Below are positions 34,301-46,300 of a DNA stretch of 64,000 nt, one piece after another. Below the pieces are notes generated by a model. It saw only the letters and a list, made by a program, of their open reading frames with translations, made no database searches and was not told the DNA's origin. Origin of the DNA: Uranotaenia lowii (Eukaryota > Arthropoda > Insecta > Diptera > Culicidae); contig NC_073692.1 of assembly GCF_029784155.1 (NCBI RefSeq), positions 330,541,920 to 330,605,919 of the forward strand, read 5' to 3'. How positions within the stretch are numbered: the first letter of the stretch is position 1; each line of letters begins with the position of its first letter. The position numbers were made by a program, and so were the translations under genes.

Positions 34301-37300
34301 GTTCCATGTTCCAAGTTTCCAATCGCTAGTCCTTTTCGTCGCGTGAGTCTTTGTCGATTTCCATCCGAAATTTGTTATTCGTTGTCCGTTGCTTGTGTTT
34401 TTTTTTTTTTTGAGGTCACGGGCCCGCAAGGTCCGCAGCTGATCCCACTATCTCGCAGGAGGACCGTCGTGATGTTGCTGTTATGTATTCCGAACACCAC
34501 CAGGGCGTTGTTGCGCTCCGCACGCCGCCTCTGACATGGAGAACAGACGCGTACTGATGCAGATGTGGTCCATTTGATTTTCTGTTCGGCCATTTCGGGA
34601 CACCCAAGTAACCCTATGTGCTGGTCGATGGAGGAAGAAAGTCCTGATTATCAGAGCCAATCTTTGCGTTGAAGTGGCCTAAGTGAATTTTCTCAACTTT
34701 CAATTGACTGAAAAACTGCTCATTCTCCTGCAGATCGGCAACTCTTCTCTAATCATGAAATTTTTAAAATAGGTACCTCTGATTATGTTTAATGAGATCA
34801 AATCACTCTTTCGTTTCAGTAGATATTAAAGTTCTTTTTATGAGTCCATTTTTGAAATTTCATAAAATCACCCCTCAAGTGAGATAGTTTTTTTCAATTT
34901 TCTTTAGGTTTTATAATTGCTGATTGATTATTTTTGTGTATTAAAATTGTTTGAAATCTTTTACAGTAATGAATAAAGCTAAAAAAATGTAACAAAAAAA
35001 CTTCGAGAACAGTATATAGGCTCCTATCCAGTAAAGGGTTAACAAGATTAACTGGCACAACATTTATATTTAGAATCGAAAAATCCTCGTTTTCCCGAAA
35101 GCACTTTTTACAATATGGGACTGCTATTCGAGTAACTATTTCGATTCCAAGAATATGATGTATGCATGTACTTTCTACTGCCGTTTGGGTTTACCCAGGT
35201 GCTAAATGATGAATCGAATTCAAGCTTATTTTAACAATCAATTAATATCTACGAATTTCCAACGCAAACTGTTCCGTTATCGAAACTTCAATACGAAATG
35301 AATGCCATATTGATGGTAAAATGTCACTAATAAAATTAAAAAAAAAAGAAACCTCGATAGACGTGCAATAAAGAAATCTTTATCGGAGACATACATCGGT
35401 AGTGTTATCGGGGTTTTTCGATTTTATTTTTTTTTTTAGAAGGCTGAACCATTTCGTATCCTCTTTTCTGCAACGATACTTTCTGTTTCGGCCAATGATA
35501 ATGCTTTCCATTGATGGTGCTGTTCAATTTGGCAAACTCGTTATCATTTAAAAAAATTAAAGAAAACATAAACTGGATTTTTTATTTATTTCTTAACTGA
35601 ACTGAATAATGCATCATTTCTTGGTATCGTCCCAAGTAGACATCAGCTCGCCAATACTACTTTACTTATGCGAACGACGACATCGACAGAAGCCATACGG
35701 CTAGACGTGAATATTTAAACGTTTTATCACCACAACATAATTTCGCAATATGAAATCAGAAAACGGAGCAAGACAGCAGCAAGCATGGCGCCTCACTGTC
35801 AGGGCCACGAATGGATTCTGCAGAAACCAAACCAGCTAGCTAGTGGTACGGCTTTGTTAGTGTCCATCTTTTTATGTGCTTGTCATACTCGAATCTGGAG
35901 TAGGCAGCGCCTGTATCATAAGATTTCAGAATCGCTACTATGTTATAGTACAGTGATTGATGGATCCACTTGAAAATTATGATCGAAAAACAGAAGTGGT
36001 CTAGAAGTGGGTTTCAAATTCGGTGATTCGTGATAATTTTTTATGATAAGTATGTGATTTTCATTAATAGAAAGTGATAAGCAATTGTAAATAACAGCGT
36101 TATCTTCAATAATTAAAATCTAAAATACATTTGCTTGAAATTTTAAAGTTCGTCAAATTAAAAAAAAAAATACCAAAAAATAATCTTATTTGCAAACGGA
36201 ATTACTTAGAATACCATAAGCGAAACCTCGTCATTCACACATTTACTTGAAGGAGCGTTCGCAAATTTGGTGATAAGAACGCGAATGACTTTTCAAGCAC
36301 TTAAATATTCGATTACCGTGTTGCGTTCTAGAGGGGGTCGCTTGCTTATCAGCCACCGCAAATTCGGATAGTCGAAAACCACTTGGGTGAAAATAATTGG
36401 TTAACCATGCAGATTATAGCCTCTCGGGTTGTGGTATTCAGGCGTTTATAATTTACTTCCCATTACTCACTTTACTTCTGAGTGCACAAAAAAAAAATCC
36501 TAAATTAAAAACTTAAAAACGAAGAAATAACTAAGCTAACAAAAAAAACGTCATTACAAACGTTTCGGGCGGTTATACTTCATTTTCCTGAAAACCATTG
36601 CCCAGAATGAAAAATCACCAGAATTTCAATCACCAGAAATCCACTTTCCCAGATTTCTTTTCCCAAAATGCACACATTACCAGAAAATTTTTCCCCAGAA
36701 TGAACCATTTCCAAGATTTTTTTTACCAGAATGAAATATTTCCCAGAAAAAAGTTCACCAGGATGGACCATTTCTCTGAACATTTTTCGCCAGAATTGCC
36801 ATTTCCCAGAAAATTTAACATATGAATCCAAACTGAAATTTAAAAAAAAAGATTTTCTTCCACAAAAATTGGGTTCGCATAATACTACAACAAGAATGAA
36901 GAGGCCGAGGTGGCACAAAGCTGTCGAAGCTCTCAAAACCGAGGTGGCCGCCTAATACATTGGTCTAGGTCTGCCGGGGCTTCCTAGGTCGGCATGAAAG
37001 CTAGGTATGATCCCTTAGCCTCGTCAAATCTTTCAAGTTCGGTGAAAATCTTTAATCATAAGCCAGACTCCGCACTTTTCCACAAACATGACTCATAAGC
37101 TTCTGCACAATTGTACTACTCACCATTTTCATCACTTTTGGTCAATCTTTTGGAAATTTTCCGATGTCATCAGCTGGTTTTATGTATTTTCGTAGCTTTG
37201 CTTTGGTTAAAGCCCAAAAAGTCCAATTGGCCAAACCTTGGGGCAATTTGGCGGATTCATTTTTTTAGCACAAAACAGACGTTTTTGGTTTTGTACCACC

Positions 37301-40300
37301 CTATTGTGCCAGTCGTCAATCATCACACCCAAATATTTAAGCTCACGCTTTGATTCGATAGTGCATGATCCAACTGTAATCCTGCCTGTCTGCGGTGAAA
37401 TTAGGTTTGATATCAGGACCATCTCGGTTTTGTGGTGAGCCAACTGCAAACTTTTGGAGTGCATCCAGCTCTCTACCGCTTCTAGCCGCTAGTAGCACGA
37501 CGTCGTCCGCGAAACCAACCAACTTTAATCCCTCTGGCAGGCTCAATGTCAGCACCCCATCATACGTAATATTCCACAGAACTAACATCCATTTCCTGAA
37601 ATCCTTCACTCGTCTTCACGGTTCACGGTTCTTGTCCGACTGGCACCTTTCTGGGAACCATGCATGGTCCCACTGTCTGCCTCGTAGTTGCCTCCGAGAC
37701 GCTCGACCGCCTGGCCATGCTGCTGCTGGTGTTGTTGATCTGCTGCTGGCATCGGTTGCAATGCACCGAATTGCCGTACCGGATGTTGTTCTGCTGCTGG
37801 TGCAGCGCTTTCCACACAGCCGGAGGTGTGGCTGGTATCGCACCGATTCCGCGCACGACCTTGCCGTGTCGGATCTTGTTGCTGAAGTCGCTTTCTTGCT
37901 GCTGGTGCAGCATTTCTCTGACTGCCGGAGGTGTGGACGTTCCATGTTGTTGTTGTGCACTTTTTTGAGGGAACTGTTGACGTGCTGGCTCCGAAGTCGG
38001 CGATGATGGAGTGGCCATCTGTGCCACGATCGCCGCTTCCGTCCTCCGTGGGGATGCGGAGCCGAAACCCCGGACCTTTTCCAGACCCGCAGGCCCAAAA
38101 GCCTCCGCACTCGACCGAGCACCACACTTTTTCTGCCCTTGCCAAAACTGACGTCCGGAAATATTGATGACAGTACCAGTTTTTTTTCGTTTTTCGGGAA
38201 CTATGGGCTGTCGGGTTTTTTTCAAAAATAAGTTCGATGCAGTGGGCCAAATCTGATCGAACAAGTTGATTTATTTTTGATTAGGGTTGGGTTTTTTATT
38301 TGTATTTTTGCTTAAATCACACCATGATAAAAGTTCTAAAAATCAACTGTAACAGTCTGGCTTCATCAGCCGTTTCGATGACAGTTCGAATGGCGTCGAC
38401 TGTGCATCGCCCTTTTCGAAAGCCGGATTGATTGTTGGACAATCCACCTTCGCCCTCGGTGTACTGCTGGATACGATTCAAGATCACATTTTCCAGAACC
38501 TTTCCAACCGAATCCAGTAGGCATATTGGCCTGTATGCCGATAGGTTTCCCAATGGCTTTCCTGGGTTGGGCAGCAGAACCAGCTTCTGCCGTTTCCAAA
38601 TTTCTGGAAACATACTTTCCTCTATACAAATTTGCAGTGACGATCGTAACATTTCGGGAAATTCCATAATCGCGGCCTTAACTGCAATGTTCGGGATACC
38701 ATCTGGACCCGGAGCATTTTCCAGCCGAAGGGATTTGGCGATGTCGCGCAGTTCTTCCAACGATATTAACTCCTCGTCGCTCGTATCCCAGTCGTTCGGG
38801 ACTTGCGGCCAGCCATTGATATTATGATGAGGGAACAGCTTTCTCGTTACTTCCCTCAGTTTGTTGGGGCACATTTTAGGTGGTGTGCTACCGCTTTTGT
38901 TTTTTGCCATGACTATCCTGTAGGCATCGCCCCATGGTCGATCATTGGCATCCAGGCAAAGTTTTTTTAAACATGCCTTTTTACTCTTATAAATTGCCTT
39001 GCATAGGTTTCTTTTCGCAATTTTGAAGCCTACGCTCGTCTCTCTCCATTTGAGTTCGTGCTCTCTGCATGTTTCGTCTAGCGCGAAGGCAGCTGGTACG
39101 CAAAATCGCGATTTCTCCAGTCCACCAATAAACTGGTGGATGTGGGTTTCTACAATTAGCTCTCCTCGTCATTGTTACGTCACAAGCACATGCGAGTACT
39201 TTCGTCAGGTTTTCCGCCGACAAATTAGACAGGTTTTGCTCCCACTACAAAACCTCGACAAAGACATTCCGGTCAAATTGTTTTGTCCTCCAGCGTCGTT
39301 CATCTGTCATTACCTCTCCTCTGACTGACTGTGCACTTTTACCCACACGATAACGGATCGCAAAGTGGTCGCTATGAGTGTAGTCGTCGCTCACCCTCCA
39401 ATTACTTATCCATCTGGGACTAGCAAATGTGACATCTATAATGGATTCACGTCCCTCTCTATGGTAGGTTCTAGTATTACCTACGTTCGCCAGGTCCACA
39501 TTGAGCCTTGCAAGTGCTTCAAGTAGACTCTGTCCTCTGGCTTCCCCATTCCTGGGCCCACGCATTGAAATCCTTCGCGATAATAACGGGGCTTCGGCCT
39601 GTGAGCAACTCGACTATCCTATCCATCGTAGTGCTAAACTTCTCTAAGGTCCACCTCGGTGGAGCGTAGCAGCTACAGAAGAAGATCCCATTGACTTTGG
39701 CTATCACGAAGCTTTCTTCTTCCGATGTGACCACTTCTTGCATGGGAACTTTCCTGTCACCCCTATTGCGGCCAGATTGGCACTATTAGTCACCCAATTT
39801 GTGCCATTCAGGGCTCTATAATAGGGGTCTGCTACTAACGCTATGTCTAGCTTCTCTTCCACCGCCATCTGCCGCAGAAGCTGTTGTGCTTCGTGACAGT
39901 GGTTGAGGTTGATTTGGATTACTTCCAAGCCCTTGGTATCGCTGCTAGCGCCTTTTGGTAGGCAAAGCAGAGCGCCTTTTGGTGCCAGTTACATGGTCAC
40001 CAGTGCAAATAAGACACTTCACCGGCTTACTGCAGCTAGCCGTTATGTGACCGGATTCTCCGCACCCCCAGCATAATCCTCGTCTGTCAACTCCCTTGCA
40101 GTCCCATGCATCGAAAGCATACCTCTGGTTGCTGGGAGATGGTTATCTGACAAACTGACCATCCCACCTTTAGCCGCCTGCACTCGAATGCTGCGTTGGC
40201 TGCTACCACTGGAAGCCTCACAATTGCAACCTGTGTTCCGGATTCGGGAGGACCCGGACTCAATCGGAACGAGATCTGATCTTCGCCTTCATCGAGGTTT

Positions 40301-43300
40301 TTGATACGGATGGTTACTTCGTGACATAGCGCACGTACCTCCGCCTTCTCGCCTAGAACTTCCTCCGCTAGCACCTTTAAGGATGCACTCTTTGATGCTG
40401 AGCTTCGTTTCAACTCGAGGATCATCTCACAGGAACGAGTACGACGGATCTTCCTCACGTTTTCACCTGGTCCAGCAAGCTTGTCGTCGGTCCGCATCTG
40501 ACGAAGCACGTCTGCGTACGCCCTACGTACCCTTTGGCGCCTCGACTATGATAGCTTCGCCTTTTGCCCTTACGCGGCTTCGCTGCTTTTTGGGCTTGGG
40601 GTTTGTTTTCGTAGCTTTCTCCTTACGGTGTTTACGCGTCACTGTTTGCCATTCGGAGGGCGCTCTTTGGTTGGGTCTGTCGTTCTTGCCTTTCAGTTGG
40701 CCAGGGACCTGTCGAACCATCGGGCCTCGGGCCCTCTCTCTAGGGTACCAGGTCTTGGATCACCTGGCGACCCTCGTTTCCTCTTTACACTCTTAGAGCT
40801 TCTCGGAGTAATGAGCTCATTCCTCACCGTTTGAACGAAGGCATCAATCCGTTTCGGGCGACTGACATTCGCCTTAAAGGGTTTCTCCGATTCTGTTCCT
40901 CTGCTAGTAACGCTGCCATTTAGCGCTCTTACCATATCTAGGACTGCTTTGTTTGCCTCTGTAAAAAGAGCCATAGCCTTTACAAGCTTGTCCTTGACCT
41001 CCTTATGAATGTTTTGCTTGCTCAAAACCAAGCTAGTCTAAGCCTGCATTTCTGTCATCGCTTTCTTCATTGCCTTCGGCATAAGAAATTCCTTTTTCTC
41101 TGGAGAGCTGACAGGATCTCTTCCTTCTTCCGCTATGGAGCCTTCTGCAGTTTCTACCAGTTGGACAGCAAGCTGCCGAGCTGAACATCGCCGTAGACTC
41201 CTGCCACCGAACGGATCAGGGCTTGCACCCTTCGCCGTTCACTCCTCCTTCTTTCCTTTATCATTATTAGTTTTAGTATTTTGAATCATTTATGAATCCC
41301 ACGAGTAGCTAGGGAAATATACGGTCGACTGCGCCAGTGTCCTGCTTTAGTGCAGCAAGGACTGCAATACTGTAGGGTTTGTCCCGGTGCCCCACAGGCT
41401 ACCGTTATCAACTGACACATTTACAACCCGCCAGCCTTCCACCTCATAAGCATGGTCTTATGCATGGGGTCGTTTAAGCGCTCCCATGAGCAGCACACCT
41501 TGGGCAACTTTGGTTGTTTCTTTCCAATAGGTCCGGTAGGGTAATCCAGTTCCGTTATTCTCATCATCGAGAGGAGGGTTGCTGGATTTAGTCGCCTCTT
41601 ACGACATGGGCCAGTGACCCAGTGGTAGTATTCTTGAGCCGCTACCCTCGGGCCAAAATATGGTGGGTCTATCTAGTTGCTTGATCATCGGCAATAAACG
41701 CTTCTGGAGGCATTCCTTGATTTAGTTTTGGGTGTTCCTTTGTTTCCGATGTGACGTTCGGGCTAGAAATTTTGCCGCACTCGCAAATTGTCTGCCACAC
41801 CATCACCTTCTTGCCAATTTTTTCGGTGAAAATGTCCTTCTTCGTTTCGAGAATATCCTTGTCCTTGCGTACAGTAAAGTATTGTGACCCAGGAAGAGAT
41901 TTATAGTCAAATTTCATATACGTTTCATCGTCCATGATAATGAACCCAGAACTTTTGCAAAATATGAATCATACCGTTTCCGGACTTTTGGTTTGACAGA
42001 AGCAGCTTGATTAGGGTTCCTTTTAGGTTTTTTCTGCTTTCGGTACGTCTTGAGCCCAACTCGCTCTTTAGCACGCATCACGTTTCAGCAAGACTTACAG
42101 GATTTTTGACCACTCCTCGGTTCATCTTCAAATGTACAATGTTCACCATATTTTTTAATAGCTGTCCGTTTCGCTCCGACGCTCACATCCTCTTCTTCGG
42201 CCAATTTTCGCTATGAGATTCCACACCCAGTACACCACTTGTTCACGATACTTTTTCTCTTCTCCGGAATAAGACCACGCATTTTGAAATGTAATCACAA
42301 ACTTAAAGGTTTTTTTGGTTGTATCACGTACAGAAATGTGTAAACAAAAGGACACAGCCAGTAAAATTCGAAAAAAAATATTCGATTCAAAATGATCGTT
42401 AACATTAGGTGTGCTTATAATTTTTGGAACAGTATATATTTTAAAGTGGAATAATTCTTTTGGCAGATAAATTTACATATCTACAATCTTCAAGAAATTC
42501 GAAGTTTCAGTTACGGGGGAGGAATTGATATTTAGTCAAGGGCTAACTTATTTAATGTACAGTTGAGTGGATTTATTGAGAGGTCATTTGATCATCCATC
42601 ATTCCTATGAATAAGAAATATCCATCACAAAACTTCGACTAACTTTCAAAATAAATCGAACAAAGCAATCAAACGCTACAATAATAAAAATGACTGCATA
42701 TCGTGAATTTGACAATCGTGACTGTTTTGATGGACAAATTATCTACCGATCATGCGTTACCTTTGCGAAGTATATACGATATTCAAACGCTGAAAAGAAA
42801 AAAAAACACTGATACCTAATTTATGTCAATCATTTGCAGGCAAAAAACAAACCAGATCCCGCGGCAGCTGGGGCCCAAGACTTCTACGAACTACGCAGCC
42901 GTTGTGTGCGAGCTGGGAAGCTGTTCGAGGATCCCGAATTCCCCGCCGACAACAGTTCCCTAACCTTCAGCGGAAAGGTTCGGGGTAACCTGAAATGGCT
43001 CCGTCCCGGAGAGATCTCCAAAAATCCTGTCTTTTTCGAGGAGGGCTTCTCCCGCTTCGATATCAACCAGGGCGATTTGGGAGACTGTTGGCTGCTGGCA
43101 GCGGCCGCTTCCTTGACCCAGGATGATTCACTTTTCACTAGGGTGGTTCCGATGGACAATAGCTTTACGGATCAGTATGCCGGGATTTTCCACTTCCGGT
43201 TCTGGAGATTTGGTCAGTGGTACGATGTGGTGATCGATGATCGATTGCCAACGTTCCAGGGACGATTGGTTTATATGAGATCAACTGAGCAGGACGAGTT

Positions 43301-46300
43301 TTGGAGCGCGCTTTTGGAAAAGGCTTATGCTAAGCTGTTTGGATCTTATGAGGTGCTGCGAGGGGGATCGGCTAGCGAAGCCATGGTAGATTTTACCGGG
43401 GGCGTAACCGAGACGTTTGAGATGAAAGAAGCTCCCAAAGATTTGTTTGATATCATTGAAAAGGGTTTCAGAAATCACGCAATGTTTTCGTGTAGCCTGG
43501 AACCTGATCCGAATAGACCGGAGGCGGAGACGCCTCAAGGGTTGATCAGAGGGCACGCCTATTCAATAACCATGGCAAAGCTCATGGATATTCAGACCCC
43601 AAATGTTAAGGGAAAAATCCCACTCCTACGATTGCGCAATCCCTGGGGTAATGCCAACGAGTGGAACGGAGCTTGGAGCGATAAATCTCCGGAGTGGAAG
43701 TTTATACCGGAAGCAACCAAAAAAGAAGTAGGGCTAACGTTCGAAGTCGACGGTGAGTTCTGGATATCGTACAAAGACTTCGAGAAGTACTTCGACCGAG
43801 TGGAGATGTGCAACTTGAGTCCGGACTGTCCGATCGTCCGACAAACGGGTGAGTATCCTTGGAAACAATCTTCCTTCGAGGGTGAATGGGTGATAGGAAG
43901 TACAGCCGGCGGATGTCGGAATTTTCCCAACACCTTCTGGCACAATCCACAGTACGTTGTCAACATCCCGAATGCCGACAAGGATGATCCGGAAGGCAAA
44001 GCGACGGCCATCGTTGCTTTGATGCAAAAGAATCGGCGATCCAAACGAAACAAGGGCATCGATTGTCTCACGATTGGGTTCATCGTCTACCGGGTAACGG
44101 AGAAAGATCTAGTCAAGAAACCTCTCCCGAAAGATTTCTTCATGTGGAACTCATCGGTAGCGAGATCGACCTACATCAACCTCAGAGAAGTGACCTGTCG
44201 TATTCGGCTAGATCCAGGAACGTATGTGATAGTTCCTTCGACCTTCGATCCGAATGTTGAAGGTGAATTCTTGATTCGAGTATTCTCCGAATGTGCGGAT
44301 TGTCTCAAGGAAAACGAGGAATGCATCGGAACGTGTGGAGTTGATCCGAGGGTAAGTATTTTTGGTGCTTGATTAATGTGCTGGCTAATGTGTAATCAAC
44401 AAGCAGTTAACAGCTTAAGCTAGGTTGAAGTAGTATTTGTAGTAGTAATTGATATACAATTAATTTAAAGACAAGCCAACTAGTTGAATCCAAAGCATGC
44501 GAAATTTTTAATAGTTGAGATCTTTTTTGAATGCATAATGAAAAGGAAAAGTATAGACTATTCCGATAACAATAGATAAATACACTTTCTTTCTTAAATA
44601 AAAGATAAAATGATTGTTTTTAAATATTTTATTCTCAAAGAATTAGTTTTTGTAGAGTAGGCGTGTTTTCTTACTTTTCTTTTAACACTACTCATCAGCT
44701 TCTGCACAGAAAGTTTTATTATAGTTTTACTATGGCATTTTATATGCAGCTAGTTTTATAACTGTTTAATTATGGTCATGAAAAATGCTCTGATTCTTAA
44801 TTCAACCATTTGTTTTCAACGGTAATTTAGCTTTCACTAAATACACTGATTAAGTTGTTTAGAAGGAGTTCTGAATGCTCTATAAAAACTCCAATGAAAC
44901 ATAAACTAAGAAGTTTTTTTCAAGCTTTTTTTTCATGTTTTATAAAGGCACGCAGTGGTTAATTTTAAAACCGTATTAAAATATGGTGACAGTTCTCAAT
45001 TGAGATGTCAAAACAGGACATGCTCAGACCTAGGTCAGGCAAAAAGAAATTCGCTGCAGCATTTTTGCAGCATTTTTGCAGCATTTTTTTTACTTTTCGA
45101 CAGAAAACTGAGCACTTTTTGAAAAGAGTTGTACTCGTTTATGGTAAAAACTCGTACCGGAACCAAACAAAAACAGAACTATTGTTTTATAGATGCACGC
45201 TCTTTTTTTTAACTCAAAATTAAGTATGACCGAGGTACAAAACCTTGTTCGATCCTATGAACTTAAAGTTAAGTACCATTTTTCCTCCTTGCGATGGATC
45301 AAAACGGAGTTCGAACTGCGAACTCAAAACTGATCCCTTTTTTTCCTTCGGCGAGGGATCAAAGCTGAGTTCGACCTTATGAACTAAAAATTGAACTCTC
45401 TTTGTTGAACTGAAAACACTTAGCGAGTTCAGTCCGAACCGGAACAGCAACCAACGAACACGTCTCAAAATTTTGTCGTTCCGGAACAATTACCGGAAGA
45501 CTATGAAGGAACTTCATAATGAAATGCATGTTCACCGTGTCAGCGTAAAATTGTGTCCGTCATTGTCATCATATGGTGAGCGGCTTGGAATGTCCGGAAA
45601 CTTCCGGATGTTGTTTACTTCCCGTGAGAAGTAACATCCGGAAGTTTTCTTTGACCGGGAATGTCAAAACTTTCCACCGCTCTGTAATTGCAATGCAATA
45701 TGTACCGGAACAGCAACATCCGGGTACAACAAATTTTAATCATCCTTTAATTCCCTGAAAATCAGCTACCCCCGAAAAAAAAGGATAAATTCGAGTTCGG
45801 CTGCCGAACTTAGTATTGAGTATGCCTATCAGAACTTAGTTTTGCTATTGCCCAGTCAAACTCAAAGTTGAGGGAAGCCACCGAAGTGCTGTTTTGAACC
45901 AAAACTACTTAATTTTGAGTTTAAAAAAAAGAGCGTGTGAGGCATGCTCAGTTGAGTGAAACTTTTTAACCTGTCCAATGCAAAACTCTTTCAAAGACTT
46001 AAAAAAAAAAGTTTTAATAATGATCATTCTAATGAAACAAAATTCAATAGCTGCTTACTGTACGGTGATTGAATCAGACCAATTTGACATTTGTGCGCTT
46101 TTTTATTTTTTCTGTTTTCCAGCCTTGGGCTCAGGCTAGATTGCATATATTAGAATAGGAACACCCATTTTTACGCATTTTTTACAAGTCATATGTGTTA
46201 TTTTTAATTTAAATTTAAATAAAATGAAATAATTCAAACCACCAGAAGTGGTTTAAATTTTCTCTACAATATGACTGTTGAGTGAAAGAGCCAACTAGGG

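Larger units (their letters stand above)
28015..34560 (-). mobile_element. LINE A: APE-type non-LTR retrotransposon split by a Transib-like insertion
   Basis: The two halves, 34560-33582 and 30147-28015, form one element of about 3.1 kb read on the minus strand. An A-rich leader is followed by the endonuclease domain, the central RT domain and a C-terminal segment. The 3' end near 28015 has an AATAAAAAAATAA tail typical of LINEs. The insertion at 30148-33581 splits it between two codons of a continuous reading frame. Numerous frameshifts make the copy dead. Confidence 0.85.
37207..41651 (-). mobile_element. R1-clade LINE, rearranged
   Basis: Minus strand, 5' to 3': a GC-rich 5' UTR (41651-41032) opening GAGGGTAGCGGCTCAAGAAT, ORF1 with zinc knuckles, ORF2 endonuclease, RT N-terminal half, a 0.65-kb foreign-looking segment, then the RT palm and thumb. 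The two-ORF layout with a triple zinc-knuckle gag and the LQINLNHC-like start of ORF2 are R1-clade features. Its 5' end abuts a truncated mariner. The 3' end is not defined; recognisable sequence stops near 37207. Confidence 0.8.

Noticed and set aside
35785..35973. An alternative coding first exon of the calpain gene
   Set aside because: No convincing donor in the right phase and no calpain-like sequence.
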